This document shows, one piece after another, positions 1 to 11,576 of a DNA stretch of 64,000 nucleotides. The position numbers and the translations under genes are program-made. Origin of the DNA: Acetobacter vaccinii (GTDB taxonomy: Bacteria; Pseudomonadota; Alphaproteobacteria; Acetobacterales; Acetobacteraceae); contig NZ_CP043506.1 in NCBI RefSeq assembly GCF_008365315.1, positions 1,160,001 to 1,224,000 of the forward strand, in the 5' to 3' direction. Under the pieces are notes generated by a model. The model saw only the letters and a program-made list of their open reading frames with translations, was not told the DNA's origin and ran no database searches. Positions within the stretch are counted from its first letter, which is position 1. The number at the start of each line of letters is the position of its first letter.

Positions 1-2708
<2,708 letters not shown>

Positions 2709-2822
2709 CACTCCTTCACTGTCCTAACCGACAGACCGTGCACAGAAATCATCCATGCACAACGTCATACACTCACTCTCTCAAAAACCAACCGGTCCAC
2801 ACCACCAAAGGGTGGTCTGGAT

Positions 2823-2941
2823 GACCTGGTGGCTATGGCGGGGCGTGTTCCACCCGATCCCATCCCGAACTCGGCCGTGAAAAACCCCAGCGCCTATGAT
2901 ACTGCGGCTTAAGCCGCGGGAAAGTCGGTCGCCGCCAGGTC
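2823..2941 (+). rRNA. rrf: 5S ribosomal RNA
   Basis: About 118-base RNA beginning near CCTGGTGGC and ending near GCCGCCAGG. These ends pair with each other as the 5S terminal helix. The conserved loop CCCGATCCCATCCCGAACTC lies at about 2853-2872. It follows 23S by roughly 110 bases and precedes initiator tRNA-Met, as in many alphaproteobacterial rrn operons. Confidence 0.93.
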
Positions 2942-2972
2942 TTCCAAACCACCCTATCAATACATCCTCACC

Positions 2973-3049
<77 letters not shown>

Positions 3050-3054
3050 TCTTA

Positions 3055-3081
3055 AGCCACCCAATCGGGTGGCTTTTTTTG
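3055..3081 (+). terminator. Rho-independent terminator of the rRNA operon
   Basis: Stem AGCCACCC / GGGTGGCT with a 4-base loop (AATC), followed by a run of seven T. It is six bases after the tRNA end and closes the rrn operon. Confidence 0.9.
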
Positions 3082-3626
3082 TGACTAAATCATACCGCAA
3101 CGGGAAAAAACGAAAGTAGAAACTGCTTCCGTAAAAACCCATCATCACACACACTCTCTCTCGTCCCTCATGCAAATGAAAGAAGCTGATGAGGACTGCG
3201 CTTTGCTTGGCCGTTCGATCAGCCTGGCGGCGTCATACGGCTCCTATGAGCGAGCCAGAGGCGCTTCAGTGATTCTGCCTGAATGATAGAGGCCGCTGAC
3301 CTAGTGTAATATCGAGCGCTTCCTGGCTGAGGAGAGCTTTAGGTTTGAAGTGATCTCGGGCAGCTTGCTGATCTGCACTCTGGCCACCCGGTTGATGGCT
3401 CCAGAACTGTGCTGAAAAGTACAGTTCTTAGAAGCTCTTATCCCTCACTGGCAAGCTGCAGGATTGTGTGTCGCATGTGTCAGGCCATCGGGAACTCCGC
3501 AGGTTGCCTGGCTTTTTGCCTCGGTTTTCAGAACATTTGTTTCGATAAAAAATCATTTTTTCTTGACGTATTCGTTCCTACATCGCACTAATTGGAAACA
3601 ACGATTCCATTTGGTGTATAATCGAG
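3082..3626. other. Non-coding stretch, possibly holding a decayed gene remnant
   Basis: No intact gene is supported here. Read on the minus strand, about 3415 down to 3170 gives short open pieces broken by stops. One piece (NRVARVQISKLPEI) weakly recalls the DegT/DnrJ/EryC1/StrS aminotransferase family. This is a weak hint only. The last 60 bases become AT-rich and carry the promoter region of the LysR gene. Confidence 0.3.
3592..3622 (+). promoter_or_regulatory. Possible sigma70 promoter of the LysR gene
   Basis: A perfect TATAAT sits at 3617-3622, only four bases before the ATG at 3627, with TTGGAA at 3592-3597 (19-base spacing, longer than ideal). If used, the message would be nearly leaderless. 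The imperfect inverted repeat GGAA-N7-TTCC at 3594-3608 overlaps the -35 region and could be an autoregulatory LysR site. Inference from motif positions only. Confidence 0.35.
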
Positions 3627-4487
3627 ATGCTCGATAAATATAATCTGGACCTGAACCATCTGAGGTCTTTTCTGGCTGTGGCAGAGACCCTGCACTTTAC
3701 GTCGGCAGCTCATCTGCGCGGTGTCAGTCAGTCGACCATCAGCCTGCATATTCATCGTCTGGAGGAAGCTCTGGGGGCTTCTCTGCTCTCGCGCTCGACC
3801 AAAGTTGTGGAATTAACACAGACAGGCCATGCCCTTATCCGGCTTGCTCAGGAAACATTGCAGTCCCACGACCGTATTTTTGAACTCTCTGCCCATTTTA
3901 AAGCCCAGAGCCATATTAGAATTGGCCTGACAGAAGATCTCGTTCTTTCGGAATTCCCTCTTGTTTTAAGGAATTTTCGTAACCAGCATCACCAGACACA
4001 GGTCAGCCTGACCACCGGGCTCAGCCACACGCTGCGCACCCGCCTGGGCAACGGGGATATTGACCTGATGTTTGGCATGCAAGGCCCCAATGAGACCCAC
4101 GGCACCCTTTTGTGGCAGGAGAAACTGAAGTGGTACATGCACCCAGAAGAGACCCTGAACAAAAAGAAGTCGATACCACTTGTTGTTTTCCCGGAAGGGA
4201 GTGTGACGCGCCGTATCGCGTTGGAAACACTCAACCGCCACAATATCGACTGGCATATTGCATTTTGTAGCGACAGCCTGAGCGCGCTCCTTGGTGCTGT
4301 CAAAGCCGGGTATGGCTGCACCCTCCAGCCCAGCTTTTTGCAGCGCAGTGCTCTTGCGTCGCCCATTATCATGCCAGATCTGCCAGAACCGCCGCCTGTC
4401 GGTTTTGTCGCGCTGAATAACAGACAGGAATTCAGCTCCCTCGAAAACATGCTGATACAGGAAACGAAAGACGCTTTCCCGACCTGA
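3627..4487 (+). CDS. LysR-family transcriptional regulator
   Basis: 286-residue protein of normal LysR length. Residues about 8-65 form the winged helix-turn-helix (NHLRSFLAVAETLHFTSAA, then STISLHIHRLEEALG). Residues about 90-280 are the periplasmic-binding-like effector domain (starting HIRIGLTEDLV). The stop is 27 bases before the porin start on the same strand, so the regulator may be co-transcribed with the porin, OFA transporter, YfeH-type transporter and amidohydrolase genes. It is the natural candidate to control them. The effector is unknown. No clear Shine-Dalgarno precedes the ATG, which fits the near-leaderless promoter noted upstream. Confidence 0.9.
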   Translation: MLDKYNLDLNHLRSFLAVAETLHFTSAAHLRGVSQSTISLHIHRLEEALGASLLSRSTKVVELTQTGHALIRLAQETLQSHDRIFELSAHFKAQSHIRIGLTEDLVLSEFPLVLRNFRNQHHQTQVSLTTGLSHTLRTRLGNGDIDLMFGMQGPNETHGTLLWQEKLKWYMHPEETLNKKKSIPLVVFPEGSVTRRIALETLNRHNIDWHIAFCSDSLSALLGAVKAGYGCTLQPSFLQRSALASPIIMPDLPEPPPVGFVALNNRQEFSSLENMLIQETKDAFPT

Positions 4488-4514
4488 TATCACCCTTTGC
4501 CAACAGGCTTTGCC

Positions 4515-6086
4515 ATGACAGTTCATTCACCCCCGATCAAACGTTCCGGTTCCGTATTATCCTGGTGTGCCCTGGCGTTGCTGAGTGCCGCACCCGCCTA
4601 TGCGGCCCAGACCCCGAGCCAGCAGGATGCGTCCGCCCCCAACATGGTGGTGCATGGTAAACGGCTGGACGATATTCTGGCCCGGTCCATGACAGACCCG
4701 TCCGTGCCCGCTTATGTGCCCGTTAACAGCACACCTGCGGGTGTGCCTGCCGCCCCGTCTGCCAAAAGTGCAAGCTCCAACACGCCGCAGCCGTATCTAT
4801 TTTCCATGCATACCAAGCCGGTCATGTCGGCTGGGAAATATCTGGCGCGCAATGGGGTTTATATTACCGGCTGGAGCGTGTCCGAATATTCGGGCGTGCC
4901 TGCGGGCGGAATCAAACATGGTTCGTTCTTCAACAACTTTGCCGGTCTGGGTGTGGATCTGGATATGCAGCGTATTGCTCATATTCCGGGGGCCAAAATC
5001 CATTTTCTGGCAGATGATGTCGCAGGAAATGGCCGGGCAGGGGGGTATACGGGTTCCAACTGGGGCTTTGTGTCCTACTACGGCAACCACAATGGCTTTC
5101 AGGTCAGAGAATTTACGTGGGATCAGGCGCTGTTCCATGACCGCCTGTTCATTCTGGCTGGGCGCTCCATGCCAAAAGGGGGGGAGTTTGACGGCTCCGA
5201 CCTGTATTGCATGTTCCCCTCGTTTCTGTGTTCCGTGCCAACCACGCTGACGGTCAACGGCTCCATGCCGTCGTTTGTGACATCGTCGTGGGGGGCGCGT
5301 ATCCTGTATAAGCCAACCGACAAAACCTATATCAAAACAGGGATATGGGAGGCCGAACCCTGGCTTAAAGCAGGCAACCACAATAGCTGGCCCGGCCCGG
5401 ACTGGGGTTTTGACAAGGCACAGGGGGAATATATTCCCACCGAGGTTGGCTACCGCACCAACTTTAGCAATGACCGCTATCCCCGCGCGTATGACCTTGG
5501 GTTTGTTTACGATACTGCTAGCTATTCTGACCCACTATACAATAACCGTGGTCAGTCTCGGCCCTTGTATGGCGGCACCGCCATGAACCGCCGTGGCCGT
5601 ACGCAGCTTTATTTGCAGGCCCAGCAGATGATCTGGAAGCCGGAGGAAAAGGGAACCCGTGGGCTTATCCTGTTTGGGGCCGCCAACCTGATGACCTCGG
5701 GCGATGCGACCATTCAGGACGGGTTTGTTGCCGGTGTGTTTGACTGGGGGCCGTTTGCCTCCCGCCCGCGGGACTATATTGGCCTGGTTGGTCAAACCTT
5801 TTTGTGGAACAGCCGTTTTGTAAAAGGGATGAACGATACCCTGAGTGCCCATGGCAGCAACGCGCGCTGGGCCAAGCAGGAAACCATGGCGGAAATAAAC
5901 TATGGTTTGAATATTGCACCCGGGGTGATGTTCACCCCGTATTTTGAATACATCTGGAACCCTGACCAGTTGGGCCGCAAGAGCATTATCCCCAACCTCA
6001 ATACGGCCGTGCAGGCGGGGGCCATGCTCAATATCCAGTTCAGCCCCGCCTTTGGTCTGCCCACCCTGCACCGGACGCGTAATTAA
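4515..6086 (+). CDS. Carbohydrate-selective porin, OprB family
   Basis: Outer-membrane beta-barrel, 523 residues from the ATG at 4515. That ATG has an AGG seven bases upstream. A TTG at 4497 is open but lacks this support. The N-terminus is a signal peptide (positive start, hydrophobic core, cleavage after AYA near residue 31), followed by a Pro/Ala/Ser-rich linker. The rest has alternating aromatic and polar strands typical of OprB, with motifs such as YLARNGVYITG, GWSVSEYSG and a conserved C-terminal AGAMLNIQFSPAFG. In acetic acid bacteria such porins admit sugars and other small polar substrates. Next to two transporters and an amidohydrolase it probably supplies the outer-membrane step of that uptake route. 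The true substrate is not visible. Confidence 0.88.
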   Translation: MTVHSPPIKRSGSVLSWCALALLSAAPAYAAQTPSQQDASAPNMVVHGKRLDDILARSMTDPSVPAYVPVNSTPAGVPAAPSAKSASSNTPQPYLFSMHTKPVMSAGKYLARNGVYITGWSVSEYSGVPAGGIKHGSFFNNFAGLGVDLDMQRIAHIPGAKIHFLADDVAGNGRAGGYTGSNWGFVSYYGNHNGFQVREFTWDQALFHDRLFILAGRSMPKGGEFDGSDLYCMFPSFLCSVPTTLTVNGSMPSFVTSSWGARILYKPTDKTYIKTGIWEAEPWLKAGNHNSWPGPDWGFDKAQGEYIPTEVGYRTNFSNDRYPRAYDLGFVYDTASYSDPLYNNRGQSRPLYGGTAMNRRGRTQLYLQAQQMIWKPEEKGTRGLILFGAANLMTSGDATIQDGFVAGVFDWGPFASRPRDYIGLVGQTFLWNSRFVKGMNDTLSAHGSNARWAKQETMAEINYGLNIAPGVMFTPYFEYIWNPDQLGRKSIIPNLNTAVQAGAMLNIQFSPAFGLPTLHRTRN

Positions 6087-6134
6087 ATGACACAGATGGC
6101 ACCAGCGCTCCCCTCTTCTGAAGGATCAAGGCCA

Positions 6135-7352
6135 ATGATTGCAGTAAAATGGCAGCAGATGATTGCCGGTCTCCTGTGCATGGGGGCCATATCATCCCCA
6201 CAATATGTGTGGACCCTGTTTACCCCGGTGCTCAAGGTGGACTTTAGCGCCAGTGCGGCCGCGCTCCAGGTGACATTTTCGTTGCTGATTGTGCTGCAAA
6301 CGCTTTTTTCGCCCATTCAGGGGTGGATCGCCAAACACATTCACCCGCGCAGTCTGATTATGGCGGGTATTGTGCTGACCGGCGCAAGCTGGATTGCCAC
6401 CGCACAGGTGCATAGCCTGACCATGCTGTACCTGACTTATGGCGGCCTGGGCGGTATTGGCACGGGTATTGTGTATGTGGGGGTTGTCTCCCTGCTGATG
6501 CAGTGGTTCCCCAAAAACCGGGGCATGGCGGCGGGGGCTGCGGCAGCGGGGTATGGCATGGGGGCGATGGTGACGACGTTTCCCATTTCCCACCTTCTGG
6601 CGGCATCGGGCTGGCGTACAACCATGCTGGTGTTTGGGTTTGTGATGATGGCAGCCGGGGTGCTGGCGGCCTTTTTCCTCAAAACACCGCTGGCCACCCA
6701 GAGCGAGCAGGAACCTAGCGGCATTGGGTTTACAACATCATACGTTGTAAAAACCCCTCTGTTCTGGTTGATGTTTTTTATGATGGCGACCATGGCAACC
6801 TCTGGCCTGATGGTGACATCCCAACTGGCCCAGATTGCGTCGGACTTTGGGGTGGCGCATCTGAGCATTCTGGGCATGGCGGCACTGCCCCTTGCCATGA
6901 CGCTGGACCGCATTGCCAACGGGGTAACCCGCCCGCTGTTTGGCTGGGTTTCCGACCGGATGGGGCGTGAGCAGACCATGGCGTTTGCTTTTACGCTGGA
7001 GGCTATTGCGCTGACATGCTGGCTGGCGCTGTCAAACCACCCTGTTGCGTTTGTGCTTTTGTCTGGCGTGGTTTTTCTGGGCTGGGGCGAAATTTTCTCC
7101 CTCTTCCCCGCAACGCTGACCGATACGTTTGGCACGCGTGATGCGTCGCGCAATTATGGGCTGCTGTATATGGCCCAGGGTGTTGGTGCCATTTTTGGTG
7201 GCCCGCTTGCCGCATGGCTGCACCAGACCAGCGGGAACTGGCACCTTGTGTTTGGCCTTGCGATCGGGGGCGACCTGCTGACAGCCCTGCTGGCCTTTGC
7301 CGTGCTGCGGCCCATGCGCCGCCGTTTTATGCAGGGCCATGGTCATGCGTAA
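6135..7352 (+). CDS. MFS transporter, oxalate/formate antiporter (OFA) type
   Basis: Twelve-helix major facilitator protein, 405 residues from ATG 6135, which has GAAGGA nine bases upstream. An in-frame ATG at 6087 directly after the porin stop is an alternative. Near the N-terminus the motif SSPQYVWTLFTPVL matches the OFA subgroup signature around transmembrane helix 1 (QYxWTLF). The sequence ends in a short basic cytoplasmic tail. OFA members exchange small carboxylates such as oxalate/formate or take up related acids. The gene follows the porin without a gap and overlaps the next transporter, so it is part of one operon. The substrate is inferred only as a small carboxylate or amide. Confidence 0.85.
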   Translation: MIAVKWQQMIAGLLCMGAISSPQYVWTLFTPVLKVDFSASAAALQVTFSLLIVLQTLFSPIQGWIAKHIHPRSLIMAGIVLTGASWIATAQVHSLTMLYLTYGGLGGIGTGIVYVGVVSLLMQWFPKNRGMAAGAAAAGYGMGAMVTTFPISHLLAASGWRTTMLVFGFVMMAAGVLAAFFLKTPLATQSEQEPSGIGFTTSYVVKTPLFWLMFFMMATMATSGLMVTSQLAQIASDFGVAHLSILGMAALPLAMTLDRIANGVTRPLFGWVSDRMGREQTMAFAFTLEAIALTCWLALSNHPVAFVLLSGVVFLGWGEIFSLFPATLTDTFGTRDASRNYGLLYMAQGVGAIFGGPLAAWLHQTSGNWHLVFGLAIGGDLLTALLAFAVLRPMRRRFMQGHGHA

Positions 7353-8301
7353 GCTCGACCCTTTTCTACTGTCGCTGATCGGGGCTGTAACCCTGGCAAC
7401 GGTTCTGCCGTGCCAGGGGATTGCCACCACGGTTTTGGAGTATCTGACCGATGCCTGCATCATGGTCATGTTCTTCATGCAGGGGCTTAAGCTGGAGCGG
7501 CGGGCAATCTGGGAGAATATGCGGAATTGGAAGTTGCAGGGGCTGGTGCTGGTCTGCACGTTTGCGCTCTTTCCCGCTCTTGGGCTGGGGCTGCATCTGG
7601 TAGCCCCCGGTCTGATGGAGCAGAGCACATGGCTGGGGGTGCTGTTTCTGTGCTGTCTGCCGTCCACCGTGCAGTCGTCCATTGCGCTCACGTCGCTGGC
7701 TAATGGCAATATTGCGGCCTCGATCTGTGCGGCAACGCTGTCCAATATCATGGGTATTTTTATAACCCCTGTTCTGGTCTCGCTTGTTCTGCACAGGCAC
7801 GGGGTCTGGTCGGCGCAGGCCATTGGGGGCATTGCGGTGCAGCTTCTGTTGCCATTTCTGGCGGGGCAGATGTTCCAGCCCATTCTGCACAAATGGGCGC
7901 ACCGTCATAAAAAGCTTATCTCCATTACGGACCGCTCCTCCATCCTCCTTGTTGTCTATACCGCCTTCAGCCACGCTGTGGTGGAGGGGATCTGGCGGCA
8001 GCTTTCCCTGCGCCATATTGCAACCCTGATTGTGGTTGATACGGCGTTGCTGGTATCGGTGCTGGTCGTCACCTTGCTGGTCAGCCGGATGGCGGGCTTT
8101 GCCAGCCGGGACGAGGTATCGTTGATCCTGTGCGGGTCTAAAAAATCACTCGCCTCTGGTGTGCCCATGGCCAATGTGCTCTTTCCTGCCTCGGCGGCTG
8201 GTTTTGTTATTTTGCCTCTTATTCTTTACCATCAGATCCAGCTTTTTCTCTGTACTCTGATCGCACGCCACTATCACAACAAACATCTTGCGGACGTCTG
8301 A
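7339..8301 (+). CDS. YfeH-type (SBF-like, bile acid:sodium symporter superfamily) transporter
   Basis: 320-residue, about ten-helix membrane protein resembling the SBF-like CPA transporter family (E. coli YfeH). Typical features are FMQGLKLERRAIWENMRNWK after the second helix, CCLPSTVQSSIALTSLANGN in the core, and LCGSKKSLASGVPMANVLF near the C-terminus. The ATG at 7339 was chosen because the longer open frame begins deep inside the MFS gene. ATG 7345 is also possible. It overlaps the end of the MFS gene by 14 bases and its stop overlaps the next start by one base, so translation is likely coupled. Family members move organic anions with sodium or protons. The substrate here is unknown. Confidence 0.82.
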   Translation: MVMRKLDPFLLSLIGAVTLATVLPCQGIATTVLEYLTDACIMVMFFMQGLKLERRAIWENMRNWKLQGLVLVCTFALFPALGLGLHLVAPGLMEQSTWLGVLFLCCLPSTVQSSIALTSLANGNIAASICAATLSNIMGIFITPVLVSLVLHRHGVWSAQAIGGIAVQLLLPFLAGQMFQPILHKWAHRHKKLISITDRSSILLVVYTAFSHAVVEGIWRQLSLRHIATLIVVDTALLVSVLVVTLLVSRMAGFASRDEVSLILCGSKKSLASGVPMANVLFPASAAGFVILPLILYHQIQLFLCTLIARHYHNKHLADV

Positions 8302-9893
8302 TGCTTCATACATCTCATGCAACACGCGGCATGGTTACCTCGCCGCACCATCTGGCCAGCCAGGCTGGGCTGGATATTCTTAAAAAGGGTGGTACGGCGC
8401 TGGAGGCTGTGGTGGCAACAGCGGCAACACTGTCGGCTGTCTACCCCCATATGACCGGTCTGGGGGGGGATGCCTTCTGGCTGATTGCCTACCCTGATGG
8501 CCGTACATGCGTGATCGACGCCTGCGGGGCGGCGGCGGGGCAGGCCTCGTTGGCGCTTTATGACAAGGCGGGCCACACGACCATACCGTGGCGCGGCGGG
8601 CTTGCGGCCAACAGCATGGCGGGGGCTGTGTCCGGCTGGCGGGAGGCCCTGCGGCTGAGTGCGCGCCTCCAGCCCACCCTGCCGTTGCAGGACCTGTTGC
8701 GTGACGCCACCTATTATGCCGAGCAGGGCTATGCCGTCTCGGACAGTGAGGCCGCACTCCTGCGGGAAAAACAGGCTGAGCTGGCCACAAACCCTGCGTT
8801 TATGGCTGCCTATGCCGGGGTAGACAGCCTTGTGGCGCATGGGGATATCCGGCGCAATCCCGCACTGGGCCGCACTTTGCGGCAACTGGCAGAGCAGGGG
8901 CTGGACAGTTTTTACACCGGCCCTCTGGCGCAGGCCCTGTGTGCCGACCTGGCAGAGAGTGGCAGCCCCCTGCGGCTGGAGGATTTTGCAGGCCACCGCG
9001 CAACCCTGACCTCGCCGCTGCACACCACCATCCGGGGGAGCACGCTGTACAATACACCGCCCCCGACACAGGGTGTTGCGTCCCTTGCCATTCTCAAGAT
9101 TTTTGATGATCTGCCCGCGGAGGATGCCGAAAGCTTTGCCCATATCCACGGGTTGGTGGAAGCGACGAAAAAGGCGTTTCTGTTCCGCAATGCCCATGTG
9201 GGTGATCCGGCCTACATGACCGAGTGCGCGCAGAGTTTTCTGAACGACACGCAGCAGATCAAACAGCTTGCCCGTGCCATTAACATGCACGAAGCCATGC
9301 CATGGCCTGCTCCCTCCCAGCAGGGAGATACAACATGGATGGGCGCGATTGATGCCTCGGGCGTTGCGGTCAGCATGATCCAGAGCCTGTATTTTGAATT
9401 CGGGTCGGGTGTGTTTTTGCCCAATACGGGCCTGATCTGGCAAAACAGGGGCTCTTCTTTCCAACTGTCTGAAACCGGCTGGAATGCGCTCAAGCCGGGG
9501 CGCAAGCCCTTCCACACTCTTAACCCGGCCATGGCCCGTTTTGAGGATGGCCGGACGATGGTGTACGGCACCATGGGGGGCGAGGGCCAGCCACAGACAC
9601 AGGCCGCTATTTTCTCACGCTATGCGCGGTATGGCACCCCATTGCAGCAGGCGGTGACGGCCCCGCGCTGGTTGCTGGGCCGCACATGGGGGATGGAAAG
9701 TGTGTCGCTTAAAATAGAGAGCAACTTTTCCCCCACTGTTATCCAGCAACTGCGCGACGCGGGCCATACTGTTGAACTGGTTGCACCGTTTTCGGCCATG
9801 ATGGGCCATGCCGGTGCTGTGGTGCGGCATGGCAATGGCCTGCTGGAAGGGGCGAGCGACCCCAGAAGTGACGGTTGCGTGGCTGCATTTTAA
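8301..9893 (+). CDS. Gamma-glutamyltransferase-family amidohydrolase (YwrD/HpxW-like)
   Basis: 530-residue Ntn hydrolase expected to cleave itself before a catalytic threonine near residue 344 (GDTTWMGAID). The large-subunit part has MTGLGGDAFWL and GGLAANSMAGAVSGW; the C-terminal part has MGGEGQPQTQAA. The stretch after the nucleophile (SMIQSLYFEFGSGVFLP, IWQNRGSSF) is closer, from memory, to the HpxW/YwrD branch, which includes oxamate amidohydrolase, than to classical periplasmic GGT. There is no signal peptide, so it should act in the cytoplasm on an imported substrate. It is the last gene of the operon, overlapping the YfeH-type gene by one base. An amidohydrolase role is inferred; true GGT activity remains possible. 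Confidence 0.85.
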   Translation: MLHTSHATRGMVTSPHHLASQAGLDILKKGGTALEAVVATAATLSAVYPHMTGLGGDAFWLIAYPDGRTCVIDACGAAAGQASLALYDKAGHTTIPWRGGLAANSMAGAVSGWREALRLSARLQPTLPLQDLLRDATYYAEQGYAVSDSEAALLREKQAELATNPAFMAAYAGVDSLVAHGDIRRNPALGRTLRQLAEQGLDSFYTGPLAQALCADLAESGSPLRLEDFAGHRATLTSPLHTTIRGSTLYNTPPPTQGVASLAILKIFDDLPAEDAESFAHIHGLVEATKKAFLFRNAHVGDPAYMTECAQSFLNDTQQIKQLARAINMHEAMPWPAPSQQGDTTWMGAIDASGVAVSMIQSLYFEFGSGVFLPNTGLIWQNRGSSFQLSETGWNALKPGRKPFHTLNPAMARFEDGRTMVYGTMGGEGQPQTQAAIFSRYARYGTPLQQAVTAPRWLLGRTWGMESVSLKIESNFSPTVIQQLRDAGHTVELVAPFSAMMGHAGAVVRHGNGLLEGASDPRSDGCVAAF

Positions 9894-9963
9894 CGGATAA
9901 GGCCCAAGCCACTGTGCCCCGGCGGTTAAAACTGCCGGGGTGTCATGTGGGGGCTGTGGCCAC

Positions 9964-10002
9964 AAAAAACCCTCCCCCGCATAAGGCAGGGGAGGGTTTT
10001 TA
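9964..10002. terminator. Bidirectional terminator between the amidohydrolase operon and the RNA helicase
   Basis: Stem CCCTCCCC (9970-9977) / GGGGAGGG (9989-9996), with six A before it and five T after it, so it can end transcripts arriving from either side. A second GC-rich hairpin without a T run lies just upstream at about 9917-9940. Confidence 0.85.
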
Positions 10003-10036
10003 TTTAGGCACGATCTGGAGTTTTTAGAAGGCGTTC

Positions 10037-11320
10037 TCAGGCTGTTTTTTTGGCGGCTGCGCGGGCGGCGTTCTTTTCTTCCTCGGTCCAGATTTTGCGC
10101 TCGCGGACTTTCTGCGGCTTGATCTGCTTGACCGGCCCCCCACCCAGCACGGGGGCGCGCATGGTGGAGTGGCGTGCCTCTTCCGAATGCCACGGGTGGT
10201 CGGCATGCACGTCCAGAGTGCGGCCGATTTCACGCTCTACATCATGCAGCCAGGCGCGCTGTTCGGCATCGCACAGGGTTATGGCAAAGCCGCTGCGCCC
10301 TGCACGGCCCGTGCGGCCAATGCGGTGCACGTAGCTTTCTGGCAGGCTTGGCAGATCATGGTTGAAAACATGCGTGACGGTATCAACATCAATCCCGCGC
10401 GCGGCAATGTCGGTGGCGACCAGAACCTGCGCTGCCCCGGAGCGGAAGGCATCCAGTGCACGCTCGCGCTGCCCCTGGGACTTGTTGCCGTGCAGGGCCT
10501 CGGCCGTAATGCCTGCTTCGGTAATAAAGGCGCAGACCTCGTTGGCAATGTTCTTTTGCAGGGTAAAGACCACGGCCTGCCCGATGTCTGGCGTGCGCAG
10601 GAGCGAGAGGAGGGCGTCTTTTTTATCAGCCGCGTTGACGAACATGACCGACTGCTCGATCCGGTCAACCGTGGTTGACGGTGGGGCAATCTCGACCTTT
10701 GCGGGGTCTTGCAGCAGGCTTTCGGCCAGTGCGGCAATGGACTTGGGCATCGTGGCCGAAAACAGCACGGTGTGCCGGTCCTTGGGCAGCGTTGCCACAA
10801 TACGCTCGATCGGTTTGGCAAAGCCCATGTCCAGCATCTGGTCGGCTTCATCCAGCACCAGCGCTTCAAGCTGTGACAGGTCGCACAGGCCCTGCTCGAC
10901 CAGGTCCAGCAGGCGGCCGGGGGCGGCCACAATAATGTCCACACCGTCCTTGAGCGCATTGACCTGATGCATCTGGCTGACGCCGCCAAAAATGGTGGTC
11001 ACACGCGGTTGCATGTAGCGGCCAAAACGCTCGAACCCGTCAGCAATCTGCGACACCAGCTCACGCGTGGGGGCCAGCACCAGTATGCGCGCGCCACCCG
11101 CAGGGGCCGGGCGGGGGGATGCCGCAAGGCGGTGCAGCAGCGGCAGCGCAAAGGAGGCCGTTTTGCCCGTGCCCGTCTGGGCCATGCCCAGCAGGTCGCG
11201 CCCGTCCAGCAGGAAGGGGATGGACCCGGCCTGAATGGGGGTGGGGGCGGTATAGCCCTCATCCTCCAGAGTGCGCAGCAGGGGTGGGGCGAGGGAAAGG
11301 TCGGTAAAAGTGATGGACAT
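10037..11320 (-). CDS. rhlE: DEAD-box ATP-dependent RNA helicase, RhlE-like
   Basis: 427-residue RNA helicase that unwinds RNA duplexes, likely in ribosome assembly or RNA turnover. All core motifs are visible: Q motif (Gln30 in TPIQ), Walker A AQTGTGKT at 47-54, PTREL at about 84-88, DEAD at 157-160, SAT at 188-190, then the second RecA domain with ATDIAARGID and HRIGRTGRAG. The C-terminus is a short Lys/Arg/Ala-rich tail, as in RhlE-type enzymes. It is transcribed alone, convergent with the amidohydrolase operon, and ends at the shared terminator. Confidence 0.93.
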   Translation of the reverse strand: MSITFTDLSLAPPLLRTLEDEGYTAPTPIQAGSIPFLLDGRDLLGMAQTGTGKTASFALPLLHRLAASPRPAPAGGARILVLAPTRELVSQIADGFERFGRYMQPRVTTIFGGVSQMHQVNALKDGVDIIVAAPGRLLDLVEQGLCDLSQLEALVLDEADQMLDMGFAKPIERIVATLPKDRHTVLFSATMPKSIAALAESLLQDPAKVEIAPPSTTVDRIEQSVMFVNAADKKDALLSLLRTPDIGQAVVFTLQKNIANEVCAFITEAGITAEALHGNKSQGQRERALDAFRSGAAQVLVATDIAARGIDVDTVTHVFNHDLPSLPESYVHRIGRTGRAGRSGFAITLCDAEQRAWLHDVEREIGRTLDVHADHPWHSEEARHSTMRAPVLGGGPVKQIKPQKVRERKIWTEEEKNAARAAAKKTA

Positions 11321-11576
11321 GCTCAGACAACGCCTCCGGCGCGGGGTAAAGCTGCGCCTTTTGGGGCTTCGCTGATTCGGAATGCGGACTTTTACGGGGG
11401 CTGCCGCACCGCGTCAACGCAAAGCGCACAGGCGGTGGAGCAGGACTGAATCGGCCTGCATCCACGGCTTTTTCAGGCAGGCCCGATGGGGTGGAAGGTG
11501 GGGTGCCACCGTGCGCCCGGCAGCCATCGGGCGGGGGCCGGGTGCAGTTGGAGCATGGGGGTTAACAGGCCAGCCT

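Noticed and set aside
4497..4514. TTG start for the first OprB porin
   Set aside because: ATG 4515 has a spaced AGG and gives a better signal peptide.
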